NCBI RefSeq assembly: GCF_900108105.1
Contig: NZ_FNUR01000006.1
Span: 62,001-126,000, forward strand
Direction: 5' to 3'
Length of the DNA stretch: 64,000 nt
Source: Butyrivibrio sp. Su6
GTDB taxonomy: Bacteria > Bacillota > Clostridia > Lachnospirales > Lachnospiraceae
Both the position numbers and the translations under genes were made by a program. Positions within the stretch are counted from its first letter, which is position 1. Each line of letters opens with the position of its first letter. The notes beneath the pieces are model-generated. The model was not told the origin of the DNA and ran no database searches. It saw only the letters and a program-made list of their open reading frames with translations. Shown here piece by piece: positions 52,201 to 61,027 of the stretch.

Positions 52201-53403
52201 ATGACAGAAAACGAATATGCCTATTTTTTATACAATATCCCGGGGCTTGGGAATAAGGGTATTTATAGTATTTTGGGGACTGGTGTTACCTGCAGGGATA
52301 TTTTTAACATGGATGAAAAGAATTTGAGCCTCCTCGTAAAAGAAAAGACTTCAAAAATAAAGCCTGCAAAAGAAATAATCGAAAGAAGAAAAAACTGGAA
52401 TTTTGAAAAAGAGGCAGAAAAACTAAGAGCCCAGGGGATAAGGTTTATTTCTGCCTGTTCTGATGAGTTTCCGGAGCGATTAAGGTATATCCCTGATCCG
52501 CCATTTGCAATCTATGTAAAGGGAAGGCTTCCAAAACCGGAGATCCCTTCAGTATCTATTGTTGGGGCACGCATGTGCTCTGATTATGGGAGGTTTATGT
52601 CAAGAGAATTCGGTAAGGGCCTTGCTATTGCAGGAGTTCAGGTTATAAGCGGAATGGCAAGAGGAGTCGATGGCATAAGCCAGAAGGCAGCAATAGAAGC
52701 AGGAGGAAGTTCCTTTGGAATTCTGGGCTGCGGTGTAGACATCTGTTATCCCGAGGAAAACAGGGATGTATATAACAGGATATGCGTAAATGGCGGCCTT
52801 ATTTCAGAATATCATCCCGGTACTGAGCCAAAACCTAATCTTTTTCCTATGCGCAACAGAATCATAAGCGCGCTGGCCGATATATTGCTTGTGGTTGAGG
52901 CCAGGCAGAAGTCCGGAACTCAGATAACTGTGGACCAGGCTCTTGAGCAGGGAAAAGAGGTCCTGGCAGTTCCCGGGAGAGTCACTGACAGATTAAGCGA
53001 TGGCTGCAACTTTTTGATCAGTCAGGGGGCGGGAGTTGCTCTTTCTGTGGGAGATGTACTTGACAGGCTTTGGAGAGGCACAGCCGCAGGCAATAACGAT
53101 GACAGGACCAAAGATAAAAATGCAGATGCCCCCGAAGAAAAAAGCATTGTTTGTGGTGAAAAGTGTAGGAATGATCAGAATGATAATGAGGATGACTTTG
53201 GATTGGAAGAGCGAAGATCAATAGAAGATGAGATCGTCGATGTTGTGGATATCATCCCTGTTTCCGCTTCATCTATCATGGAGAGATTGTATGAAAAAGA
53301 AATTACCATTTCCGTTCCGGAACTTATGGGGAAACTAATGGATCTGACCTATAAAAGATTGATCATCCAGGACGGCGTTTATTACAGAAAACGCATAGGA
53401 TGA
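52201..53403 (+). CDS. dprA: DNA-processing protein DprA
   Basis: This 400-residue protein loads RecA on incoming single-stranded DNA. It has an N-terminal SAM-like region (LYNIPGLGNKGIYSILGTG) and the Rossmann core with SIVGARMCSDYGRFMSREF, VISGMARGVDGISQKAAIEA and GILGCGVDICYPEEN. An acidic low-complexity linker of about 70 residues follows (about 285-345), then a C-terminal winged-helix domain with ISVPELMGKLMDLTYKRLI. The linker is longer and more charged than usual. The ATG at 52201 has AGAGAGGAG in the end of comM. Together with pilT and comM it suggests competence for transformation. Confidence 0.94.
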   Translation: MTENEYAYFLYNIPGLGNKGIYSILGTGVTCRDIFNMDEKNLSLLVKEKTSKIKPAKEIIERRKNWNFEKEAEKLRAQGIRFISACSDEFPERLRYIPDPPFAIYVKGRLPKPEIPSVSIVGARMCSDYGRFMSREFGKGLAIAGVQVISGMARGVDGISQKAAIEAGGSSFGILGCGVDICYPEENRDVYNRICVNGGLISEYHPGTEPKPNLFPMRNRIISALADILLVVEARQKSGTQITVDQALEQGKEVLAVPGRVTDRLSDGCNFLISQGAGVALSVGDVLDRLWRGTAAGNNDDRTKDKNADAPEEKSIVCGEKCRNDQNDNEDDFGLEERRSIEDEIVDVVDIIPVSASSIMERLYEKEITISVPELMGKLMDLTYKRLIIQDGVYYRKRIG

Positions 53404-53419
53404 GCTTTTGTGGCACCGA

Positions 53420-53462
53420 TTGCGCAAAACGTTTCCGGCAACGATGCCGAAAACGTTTCCGG
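53420..53462. promoter_or_regulatory. LacI-type operator cluster upstream of the sugar importer
   Basis: TTGCGCAA (53420-53427) is followed by two direct copies of AAAACGTTTCCGG (53426-53438 and 53450-53462), the second within the near-palindrome CCGAAAACGTTTCCGG (53447-53462). The copies are 24 bases apart. AAACGTTT and TTGCGCAA are core sequences typical of LacI-family operators. The likely binder is the LacI protein encoded at 57479. Confidence 0.65.
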
Positions 53463-53523
53463 TGAAAAAGTCAATGTGCAATCTGTATAAAAGTGTGAAC
53501 GTTTTATCATAAAAAATGCTTTA

Positions 53524-53552
53524 TTGACAAAAAAGTGCACAAGACCTAAACT
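53524..53552 (+). promoter_or_regulatory. Promoter of the sugar importer operon
   Basis: A perfect TTGACA (53524-53529) and TAAACT (53547-53552) are 17 bases apart. Transcription would start near 53559, about 60 bases before the binding-protein start, just in front of a dyad operator. Confidence 0.75.
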
Positions 53553-53569
53553 TTTTTACAGAGCAACCG

Positions 53570-53589
53570 ATTGCGCGATAGTGCGCAAT
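53570..53589. promoter_or_regulatory. Dyad operator downstream of the promoter
   Basis: ATTGCGC (53570-53576) and GCGCAAT (53583-53589) form a perfect 7-base inverted repeat around GATAGT, about 11 bases after the predicted start point. The string ACCGATTGCGC is shared with 53416-53425. This is well placed to block transcription when a LacI-type protein binds. Confidence 0.65.
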
Positions 53590-53621
53590 GTGGAAAGGTA
53601 CGAAAAAACGGAGGGATAAAA

Positions 53622-54953
53622 ATGAAAAAGAAATTGGTTTCTGTTTTATTGTCAGCAGCAATGGGCGCTACACTCCTTGCTGGATGTGGACAGCAGGCAG
53701 CTCAGGAGGCTGCAGAAACAGCTCAGGAAACAGCTGAGACTGTAGCTGAGACAGCTCAGGAGACAACTGAGGCTGTTCAGGAAGCTGCAGAAGAGATTAC
53801 AGATTATGGCACAGGCGAAGTTAAGGTTTGGGTTGCTGATGCTGTAGTTGATTTTACAAATCAGCAGATCGCTAAATTCCAGGAAGCACACCCTGAAATG
53901 TCAGGTTACACATTCACAGTTGAGGCAACTGGTGAAGGTGATGCTGCCGGAAACATGATCACAGACGTTGAGGCTGGTGCTGATGTATATGTATTTGCAC
54001 AGGATCAGATCGCAAGACTTGTTTCTGCAGGTGCTCTTGAAGAGGTTGAGCCAGCTAACGCAGAGATGGTTAAGGCTCAGAACGATGCAGGTGCTGTTGG
54101 CGCTGCTACAGTAGGTAACACACTTTATGCTTATCCTCTTACATCAGATAACGGATATTTCCTTTACTATGATAAGAGCGTTGTAACAGATCCTTCTTCT
54201 CTTGAGAAGATCGTTGCAGATTGCGAAGCAGCAGGAAAGAACTTCTACTTCGAGATCAACTCAGGCTGGTACCAGACAGCATTCTTCTTTGGAACAGGTG
54301 CACAGCTTACATATGACACAGATGATGCAGGTAACTTCACAAAGTGCAATTCAACATATGCAAGTGATGCAGGTGTAGTTGCTCTTAAAGAGATCATTGA
54401 ACTTGCTCAGTCAAAGTCATTCCAGAATGGTTCATCAGTTTCTAACGCAACAAACTGCGCAGCAATCGTTGATGGAACATGGGATTCAGAAGCAGCTAAG
54501 GCAATGTTTGGTGACAACTATGCATGTGCTAAGCTTCCTTCATTCGAAGGCTCTGATGGAAAGACATATCAGATGAGCGGTTTTGGTGGATTCAAGCTTC
54601 TTGGTGTTAAGCCTCAGGAAGATGAGCTTAAGCTCGCTGTATGTGATGCTCTTGCTGCATACCTTTCAAGTGAGGAAGTTCAGCTTGCAAGATTCGAAGC
54701 AGTAGGCTGGGGCCCTTCAAACTTAAATGCACAGCAGTCTGATGCTGTTAAGGCTGACGAAGCACTTTCAGCTCTTGCTGATCAGCTTCAGTACACAATT
54801 CCTCAGGGTCAGTATCCTGGTGATTACTGGTCACTTGCTACATCACTTGGTGATTCTGTAATTTCCGGTGAGATTGCAGCAACTGCAAGCGATGAGGATA
54901 TTTTAAAGGCTCTTACAGATTTCCAGACAACTTGCGAAAGCTATGCAAAATAA
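53622..54953 (+). CDS. Sugar-binding lipoprotein (maltodextrin-type importer)
   Basis: This 443-residue protein has a lipoprotein signal peptide ending in LLAGC, then a long Ala/Glu/Thr/Gln linker of about 40 residues and a solute-binding domain. VEAGADVYVFAQDQIARLVSAG, YPLTSDNGYFLYYDKSVV and AIVDGTWDSEAAKAMFG are typical of the maltodextrin-binding (MalE/CUT1) family. It collects an oligosaccharide outside the cell for the permeases encoded next. AGGGAT precedes the ATG at 53622. The nearby GH35 enzyme suggests galactose-containing oligosaccharides. A hairpin after the gene (54987-55015) would lower permease relative to binding protein. Confidence 0.93.
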   Translation: MKKKLVSVLLSAAMGATLLAGCGQQAAQEAAETAQETAETVAETAQETTEAVQEAAEEITDYGTGEVKVWVADAVVDFTNQQIAKFQEAHPEMSGYTFTVEATGEGDAAGNMITDVEAGADVYVFAQDQIARLVSAGALEEVEPANAEMVKAQNDAGAVGAATVGNTLYAYPLTSDNGYFLYYDKSVVTDPSSLEKIVADCEAAGKNFYFEINSGWYQTAFFFGTGAQLTYDTDDAGNFTKCNSTYASDAGVVALKEIIELAQSKSFQNGSSVSNATNCAAIVDGTWDSEAAKAMFGDNYACAKLPSFEGSDGKTYQMSGFGGFKLLGVKPQEDELKLAVCDALAAYLSSEEVQLARFEAVGWGPSNLNAQQSDAVKADEALSALADQLQYTIPQGQYPGDYWSLATSLGDSVISGEIAATASDEDILKALTDFQTTCESYAK

Positions 54954-54986
54954 TTAGCTGAAAATTGTATCAAAGCTATGATTTCA

Positions 54987-55015
54987 AGGCTCGGAATACC
55001 TATTATTCCGAGCCT
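54987..55015 (+). terminator. Attenuator hairpin inside the sugar importer operon
   Basis: AGGCTCGGAATA (54987-54998) pairs perfectly with TATTCCGAGCCT (55004-55015) around CCTAT, followed by a short AT-rich stretch. It probably acts as a partial terminator or mRNA-stabilising element after the binding-protein gene. Confidence 0.7.
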
Positions 55016-55059
55016 ATATTTTCAGTAGAGCACTTAAAGTTAAGAAGGGAGGTCCAGGC

Positions 55060-56457
55060 ATGGCAGGAAGTACTGGAAAAAAGAAAACTAAAAACGTTGG
55101 CTCTGGTCTTGAATCTGTTAAGCAGGTATTTAAGAATATTGGGGTGACATTTGTTGAGGGGGATTTTAAAACCAAATTATCATATTTGATCTTTGGTTTT
55201 GGTCCGATGCTTAGGGGACAAATTCTTATAGGAGCAGTACTTCTTTTACTGGAAGTTCTATTTTTCTGGTACATGACCGGATTTGGCTGGCAGTACCTTT
55301 CTAAAATTTCAACACTTGGAACAGTAGCAACTCAGAAAGTAGGAAGAAAGACTGTTTACGGTGATAACAGCTTCCTTATCCTTTTGTTCGGTGTACTGAG
55401 TGCATTCGCAGTGATCGCATTTTTTGTAGTGTGGTATCTGAACATCAGGGAGAACAGAAAAGAAGAGCTGCTGCTAAAGGCAGGAAAAAAACTTCCTTCA
55501 AACAAGGATACATTCTTATCTCTTTTTGATAAGAACTTTGATAAGACACTTCTTTTCTTACCTGTTACAGGAATATTTGTATTCACAGTTTTACCTATCG
55601 TTTTCATGATCTGTGTCGCTTTTACAAATTACGATGCAAATCATCAGGCGCCATCCAATCTTTTTACATGGGTTGGACTTGAAAACTTTAAAAACCTTGT
55701 TTCATTCGGAACAGAGGGCTTTGGACCCACATTTTTACAGGTTCTTTTGTGGACACTTGTGTGGGCTTTTCTTGCTACATTTATAGACTATTTCCTTGGT
55801 CTTGGAGTAGCAATACTTATCAATAAAAAAGGAGTAAGATTCAAAAAGCTCTGGAGAACCATCCTGGTTATGACTATTGCGGTTCCTCAGTTCGTATCAC
55901 TTCTTTATATCATGAAAATGTTCGCTAATGACGGACTTATCAATGGATACCTTATAAAGTGGGGCATCATTAAAACTGCTATTCCTTTCTGGACTGATCC
56001 TTTACTTGCCAAGATAACGATCATTGTCGTCAATATCTGGATTGGTATTCCATATCTTATGCTGATTGCAACGGGACTGCTCATGAACATTCCTGAGGAC
56101 CTCTATGAGAGCGCCAGGATCGATGGTGCCAACGGTTGGCAGATGTTTAAGAGTATCACCCTTCCATATATGTTATTTGTGACTGGACCATTTATCCTGA
56201 CTCAGTTTACCGGAAACCTCAATAACTTTAATGTTATTTACCTTCTGACTCAGGGCAAACCTCAGTCAATGAATCTTGCCGGCAACGCCGGAAACACAGA
56301 CCTTTTGGTAACATGGCTTTACAAGATGACTGTAAATGACACTAACTACAAGATGGCAGCAGTAATAGGTATCATGGTATTTATAGTAACTGCTATATTC
56401 GCACTTGGTGTATATGGCCTGCTTCCATCAGTAAAGGATGAGGAGGGCTTCCAATAA
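55060..56457 (+). CDS. Sugar ABC permease, MalF-type
   Basis: This 465-residue protein has two extra N-terminal helices (about 55-125) followed by the six-helix permease domain. LFLPVTGIFVFTVLPIVFMI, FTWVGLENFKNLVSFG and the EAA loop YESARIDGANGWQMFKSITL are diagnostic of the maltodextrin-type MalF. The first 40 residues are soluble and Lys-rich. It starts after GGGAGG at 55048 and overlaps malG-type by one base. It forms the membrane channel with the next gene product and would need an ATPase, which is not in this operon; many Lachnospiraceae use a shared MsmK-type ATPase. Confidence 0.93.
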   Translation: MAGSTGKKKTKNVGSGLESVKQVFKNIGVTFVEGDFKTKLSYLIFGFGPMLRGQILIGAVLLLLEVLFFWYMTGFGWQYLSKISTLGTVATQKVGRKTVYGDNSFLILLFGVLSAFAVIAFFVVWYLNIRENRKEELLLKAGKKLPSNKDTFLSLFDKNFDKTLLFLPVTGIFVFTVLPIVFMICVAFTNYDANHQAPSNLFTWVGLENFKNLVSFGTEGFGPTFLQVLLWTLVWAFLATFIDYFLGLGVAILINKKGVRFKKLWRTILVMTIAVPQFVSLLYIMKMFANDGLINGYLIKWGIIKTAIPFWTDPLLAKITIIVVNIWIGIPYLMLIATGLLMNIPEDLYESARIDGANGWQMFKSITLPYMLFVTGPFILTQFTGNLNNFNVIYLLTQGKPQSMNLAGNAGNTDLLVTWLYKMTVNDTNYKMAAVIGIMVFIVTAIFALGVYGLLPSVKDEEGFQ

Positions 56458-57320
56458 TGAATAAATCATATAAAACAAAAAGAACAATAGGAAATGTGAT
56501 CGCATATATTGTTCTTATACTTATCAGTATCATATGGCTGTTCCCTTTTGTGGGACTTGTTCTTCAGAGCTTTAGATCATATGCAACAGAATATGGCGGA
56601 ATGGTTGATTACCTTTTGCCCAAAGCTTTTTCACTTGATAATTACAAATTCCTGTTTTCAGGTGAGACAAACTATGTCAGATGGTATAGCAATACCCTTA
56701 TAATCGCATTCTTTGTCACTGCTTTCCAGACTATCATTATCCTCTGTGTAAGCTATGCACTTTCAAGAATGAGATTTGCAGGAAGAGAACTACTTATGCG
56801 CTTTTGGCTTATTTTAGGTCTTTTCCCCGGATTCCTTACTATGATCTGCCTGTATTTCCTTTTAAAGCAGTTTGGACTTACTCAGGCAGGTGCTATCCCG
56901 GGCCTTATCCTTGTATCGGTAGCAAGTTCAGGTATGGGATACTACGTATGCAAAGGATATTTTGACACAATTCCTAAGGCTCTCGACGAAGCAGCAAGAA
57001 TTGATGGCGCTACAAGAGCAAGAATATTCTTTACAATGATCATTCCTATGTCAAAGCCTATCATCATTTACACAGCACTTGTTGCCTTCATGGCACCATG
57101 GTGTGACTATGTATTTGCTTCTTATGTTGCTTTTGGCCACGATCAAAGTTACAATGTAGCAGTTGCCATGACCAGATGGGTATGGACAAACGACTACCAG
57201 GGCTACTTTACAAGGTTCTGTGCAGGCGGCGTTCTCATCGCCATTCCTGTAACATTACTGTTCATGTTCCTTCAGAAATATTACGTTGAAGGTGTAACCG
57301 GCGGAGCTGTGAAGGGCTGA
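56457..57320 (+). CDS. Sugar ABC permease, MalG-type
   Basis: This 287-residue permease has six membrane helices and the EAA loop LDEAARIDGATRARIFFTMI, with IPMSKPIIIYTALVAFMAPW typical of MalG. WTNDYQGYFTRFCAGGVLIAI lies near the C-terminus, which ends with FLQKYYVEGVTGGAVKG, a hallmark of the group. It overlaps the MalF-type gene by one base (TAATGA). No ATPase gene follows; instead a palindrome-rich spacer, a LacI regulator and a GH35 gene come next. Confidence 0.93.
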   Translation: MNKSYKTKRTIGNVIAYIVLILISIIWLFPFVGLVLQSFRSYATEYGGMVDYLLPKAFSLDNYKFLFSGETNYVRWYSNTLIIAFFVTAFQTIIILCVSYALSRMRFAGRELLMRFWLILGLFPGFLTMICLYFLLKQFGLTQAGAIPGLILVSVASSGMGYYVCKGYFDTIPKALDEAARIDGATRARIFFTMIIPMSKPIIIYTALVAFMAPWCDYVFASYVAFGHDQSYNVAVAMTRWVWTNDYQGYFTRFCAGGVLIAIPVTLLFMFLQKYYVEGVTGGAVKG

Positions 57321-57467
57321 TTTTACTAGATTTTTAAAGCGCAAGCGCATAAAAATCTTAGTAAAATCGTGTTAAGGCTCACATGCTTGCATGTGAGAGC
57401 TTAACTTCCTTATGAAAAACATGTGTAGAAGAAATCGTGTTAAGGCGAGCAAGGCGAGCGAAGCGAG
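57320..57467. repeat. Palindrome-rich spacer between malG-type and lacI genes
   Basis: The spacer contains a long hairpin (57320-57342 with 57345-57367, stem core GCGCAAGCGC), and a second hairpin GTTAAG-CTCACATGC/GCATGTGAG-CTTAAC (57371-57405). The 15-base string AAATCGTGTTAAGGC occurs twice (57364-57378 and 57432-57446). GCGAGCGAAGCGAG (57454-57467) is nearly the same as an element at 11775. The first hairpin could end the importer transcript. The rest looks like a composite REP-like element, similar in style to that at 13945-14075. Confidence 0.7.
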
Positions 57468-57478
57468 AAAAGAGTGTT

Positions 57479-58477
57479 ATGAACAATCCAAAACTCACAA
57501 TTGATGATGTTGCCAAGGCTCTTGGGATTTCCAAGACCACCGTATCCAGAGCTATTTCCGGAAAAGGCAGAGTTGGAAATTCCACTAAGAGCAAGGTAAT
57601 GGAATATATTGAAAAGCATAATTACAGACCAAATGTTATGGCAAGAGCTCTGGCAAAACAGAGAACCTATAACATAGGCGTAGTATGGCCTGATGACTAT
57701 AACGCTGTCGATCTGCCTTTTTTTCAGAGATGTATGGTCGGCATGAGTGAAATAACCTCATCCTTTGGCTATGACATTGTGGTTTCGCTTATTGCCGGCG
57801 ATGACATTTCAGGTCTTAAAAGAGTTGTTGAGAACCATAAGGTAGATGGCATCATTCTTACCAGAACTTTAGTGAATGATAAGCCGGCTGCTTACCTCAA
57901 GGAATGCGGAATTCCTTTTGTGGCTATAGGCAGTTCAACGGATCCTGATATCATTTGTGTAGATAATGCCAACTATGAAGCATGTAAGGAGCTCACATCT
58001 GTTCTTATTGCCAAGGGTCTTAAAAAACTTGCACTTATCGGTGGTTCCACAGAGCATATCATCACAAGGACAAGGCATAATGGCTTTGCGTCTGCTTTTG
58101 TGGATGCGGGTCTTGAAATGGATCCGGCTCTTGTTTACCTTGATGTTGAAAAGACAGCTAAAGTGGGCGGAATATTAAAAGAACTGCTTAAGAAAAATAT
58201 AGATGGAGTCATCTGTATGGACGACAATCTTGCAGGAGAGGTTATTGCAAGGTGCAGGGAAGAACATATTCTTGTTCCGGAAAAGCTTAAAGTTGCTTCT
58301 TTTTACAACAGCTCCATTTTGGAAAGTTCAGTTCCTTCAGTTACGTCGCTTAATTTTGACGATAGAAATCTTGGAGCGACGGCGGCCAAAAAGCTGCTTG
58401 AGCTCATAGATGGGCAGGATGTTTCAAACACTGTTCTTACTAACTACGAAGTAATACTAAAAGAAAGTACTAAATAA
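57479..58477 (+). CDS. LacI family transcriptional regulator
   Basis: This 332-residue regulator has an N-terminal LacI helix-turn-helix (about 3-50: LTIDDVAKALGISKTTVSRA, then KHNYRPNVMARALAKQRTY) and a periplasmic-binding-protein-like sugar domain (about 60-330). The hinge segment NVMARALA is intact, and the sugar domain has VVENHKVDGIILTR and IDGVICMDDNLAGEV. The ATG at 57479 has only a weak purine-rich stretch upstream; earlier in-frame starts fall in the GCGAGC repeats. It is flanked by the importer and the GH35 gene. It most likely represses both, via the TTGCGCAA/AAACGTTT operators at 53420-53589, and is released by a sugar. Confidence 0.92.
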   Translation: MNNPKLTIDDVAKALGISKTTVSRAISGKGRVGNSTKSKVMEYIEKHNYRPNVMARALAKQRTYNIGVVWPDDYNAVDLPFFQRCMVGMSEITSSFGYDIVVSLIAGDDISGLKRVVENHKVDGIILTRTLVNDKPAAYLKECGIPFVAIGSSTDPDIICVDNANYEACKELTSVLIAKGLKKLALIGGSTEHIITRTRHNGFASAFVDAGLEMDPALVYLDVEKTAKVGGILKELLKKNIDGVICMDDNLAGEVIARCREEHILVPEKLKVASFYNSSILESSVPSVTSLNFDDRNLGATAAKKLLELIDGQDVSNTVLTNYEVILKESTK

Positions 58478-58493
58478 GAAACGGGGAGTTTTT

Positions 58494-60671
58494 ATGAAGA
58501 TATTGTCAGATTCAAAGGTTGGATTTGACCCGATCAGTCTGATTGTTGATGGGAAAAGAGTATTCCCAATGATGGGAGAGATGCACTTTAGCAGATATCC
58601 CCATCAGTACTGGGAAGAAGAACTCTGCAAGATGAAAGCGGGAGGAATTGATATAGTTTCTCTCTACGTCATCTGGATCCACCATGAGGAAATCCATGGT
58701 GATTTTGATTTTAGCGGAGACAGAAATTTAAGACTGTTTTTGGAAACAGTTAAAAAATGTGGCTTATATGCAATATTGAGAATTGGCCCATGGGCACATG
58801 GAGAGGCAAGAAACGGTGGATTTCCTGACTGGCTTTTAAAAGATTCAGTGGATAATGGCTACGAAGTCAGGACTGATGCGCCACGCTATCTTGAACATGT
58901 AAGAAAGTTCTATGAAAAGACATTTGAACAGGCGAAAGGTCTTTTGATAAAGGACGATGGTCCCGTGATCGGAGTGCAGATTGAAAACGAATACGGGCAC
59001 TGCGGTGGAAAAAATGGCGAAGAGGGCGAGCAGCACATGAGAACTCTTCTGGCTATGGCAAAAGAGATTGGCTTTGAAGTACCGATCTACACAGCTACAG
59101 GCTGGGGCGGAGCTGTCACAGGCGGAATGATCCCTGTTATGGGCGGTTACTGCGAGGCTCCATGGGATCAGAGAACTACAGAGATCGAGCCAAGCGGCAA
59201 CTACATTTTTACAAGAGAAAGAAATGATCACAATATTGGCTCAGATCATGGCCTGGGTGATGGAATTACCTTCGACATGAACAAGTTCCCGTTCCTTACT
59301 GCTGAACTTGGCGGAGGACTTCAGGTTACAAAGCATAGAAGACCAATAGCGACAGGACTTGATACAGCGGCTATGACCATGACCAAGCTTGGAAGCGGGG
59401 CTAATCTTTTAGGCTATTACATGTACCACGGAGGAACCAATCCTGAGGGCAAGCTTACTACTCTTCAGGAGACAAAAGAGACAGGATACCCCAATGATCT
59501 TCCTGTATTGTCCTATGATTTTAATGCACCTCTTCGTGAATATGGACAGATGGAGGATACTTACAGACAGGTGCGCCTCCTTGCTTCATTTATTCACGAT
59601 TTTGGAAGTGATCTTTGCGACATGGCTTATGTGGAGCAGCCTGGCAATCCATTAAAACCTGACAATTTTAATGACCTTAGAAGTGCTGTAAGATGCAAGG
59701 AAAGAATCCTTCCAAATGGGGAAAAAGTAAAGTCAGGATACCTCTTTGTTAATAACTATCAGCGCAGATATATCATGGCTGACCATAAAGATACAGCTCT
59801 GAAAGCCTATGATGAAGATGGCAGTGTTCTTGCAAGCTTTGAGAGCAGGGATGTTGCAAATGGAGACTTTTTCTTTTATCCATTTAATATGCCGATTGGA
59901 GACAAGGCAGTTATCACAACTGATGCTACTCCTGTTTGCCGTATTGCTGACTTTGATGGAAATGGACACGTTGCTTACATTTTCTATAAAGACTCAGAAA
60001 AAGAGCCGTCTCTTTCAGTAAAGGGAGATCTCGACGGCAACAAAGTGGTATTTATTACCAGGGAAGAAGCTGTTCATGGAAGCAAGGTTACAATAAATCG
60101 AAAAGAGCACTTTGTCATAAGCAGTGGCGATGTTGTAACAAATGCGGATGGAAAGCCGGAGCTTTATTTCGAGGTTTCGGATAATGAGACTAAACATGCT
60201 GTATTCAAGGCATTTCCGGAGCTGCGAGTTACACAAGGTGGCTTTGATACTTTGAAAAAAGATGACGAGGTCTTTACGGTCTATAAGAGCAAAAACAGTT
60301 ATGAAAACAAGGCTGCAGCTCTTTTGACTAAAGATGAGCAGGACGGTGGGCTAAAAGCATCATTAAAAGTAACAGATATGCCTTCCGGTAGAAATGAAAT
60401 GCTTTTGAGCATAGATTATGAAGGCGATACAGCTCAGATGTACCTTGATGGCAAAATGATCGCAGACAGCTTCTACACAGGCCAGAAGTGGGAAGTTGGA
60501 CTTAAGCGTTTTTGTGGTAATGAATCCGGTGAATTTGCCTGTGAAATATCTGTTGATCCGCTGAAAGAAGATACAAAGCTGTATCTTCAGGAATGGCCTA
60601 AGATGACAGACGGAAAAGCCTGTAGAATCAACGGCGTACATTTAATAGCGCAATTTAAAACAGAAATATAA
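58494..60671 (+). CDS. Glycoside hydrolase family 35 beta-galactosidase
   Basis: This 725-residue enzyme has the GH35 catalytic barrel (about 10-330) and C-terminal beta domains. MMGEMHFSRYPHQYW, KAGGIDIVSLYVIWIHHE, LRIGPWAHGEARNGG, GVQIENEYGHCGG and the LTAELGGG loop are clear. The acid/base is Glu166 (ENEYG) and the nucleophile Glu271. It removes terminal beta-galactose from oligosaccharides. There is no signal peptide, so it acts in the cytoplasm on imported sugars, which fits the importer upstream and the LacI gene 17 bases before it. A terminator follows at 60688. Confidence 0.94.
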   Translation: MKILSDSKVGFDPISLIVDGKRVFPMMGEMHFSRYPHQYWEEELCKMKAGGIDIVSLYVIWIHHEEIHGDFDFSGDRNLRLFLETVKKCGLYAILRIGPWAHGEARNGGFPDWLLKDSVDNGYEVRTDAPRYLEHVRKFYEKTFEQAKGLLIKDDGPVIGVQIENEYGHCGGKNGEEGEQHMRTLLAMAKEIGFEVPIYTATGWGGAVTGGMIPVMGGYCEAPWDQRTTEIEPSGNYIFTRERNDHNIGSDHGLGDGITFDMNKFPFLTAELGGGLQVTKHRRPIATGLDTAAMTMTKLGSGANLLGYYMYHGGTNPEGKLTTLQETKETGYPNDLPVLSYDFNAPLREYGQMEDTYRQVRLLASFIHDFGSDLCDMAYVEQPGNPLKPDNFNDLRSAVRCKERILPNGEKVKSGYLFVNNYQRRYIMADHKDTALKAYDEDGSVLASFESRDVANGDFFFYPFNMPIGDKAVITTDATPVCRIADFDGNGHVAYIFYKDSEKEPSLSVKGDLDGNKVVFITREEAVHGSKVTINRKEHFVISSGDVVTNADGKPELYFEVSDNETKHAVFKAFPELRVTQGGFDTLKKDDEVFTVYKSKNSYENKAAALLTKDEQDGGLKASLKVTDMPSGRNEMLLSIDYEGDTAQMYLDGKMIADSFYTGQKWEVGLKRFCGNESGEFACEISVDPLKEDTKLYLQEWPKMTDGKACRINGVHLIAQFKTEI

Positions 60672-60687
60672 AAATATGTGTTAAAAT

Positions 60688-60725
60688 AGTGTTATCGAGA
60701 TGATAAAATTTCGATAACACTTTTT
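60688..60725 (+). terminator. Terminator after the GH35 gene
   Basis: AGTGTTATCGA (60688-60698) pairs with TCGATAACACT (60711-60721), followed by a T-run. It separates the sugar operon from the small protein and signalling genes that follow. Confidence 0.88.
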
Positions 60726-60746
60726 GTTTTTACTTGTGGTGATAAT

Positions 60747-61007
60747 ATGTCTGATGAAGAGATGAGAATGACTTATTCTGCAATTGTTACCGGAAAAGAT
60801 AACAAGAAGATGGTAAGGGTTTCTTTTGAACGGAATGGTAAAAACGGAAAAGAGATTGCAGAAGGTGTTATTCCTGACGGTAAGATAGTTAAAAATAACG
60901 GGTATTCTCAGGACGAAATTGCAGGCCTTGAGGTATATCTTAAAGCAAATGCCGATGACATTATTTCCAAAGCAAAAGTCATCAGCAATCCGCTTAAGTG
61001 GTTATAA
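60747..61007 (+). CDS. Small acidic/basic protein of unknown function
   Basis: This 86-residue protein has a mixed sequence starting SDEEMRMTYSAIVTGKDNKK, with MVRVSFERNGKNGKEIAEGV and the C-terminal DDIISKAKVISNPLKWL. It is soluble with no signal peptide. I do not recognise a family. It ends 20 bases before the seven-helix signalling gene at 61028 and seems co-transcribed with it and its paralogue. An in-frame start for the signalling gene overlaps its end but lacks a good site. A TAATAT-like -10 lies directly before the start codon, so its promoter is unclear. Confidence 0.75.
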   Translation: MSDEEMRMTYSAIVTGKDNKKMVRVSFERNGKNGKEIAEGVIPDGKIVKNNGYSQDEIAGLEVYLKANADDIISKAKVISNPLKWL

Positions 61008-61027
61008 AACAAAGCTGGAGTCTGTGG

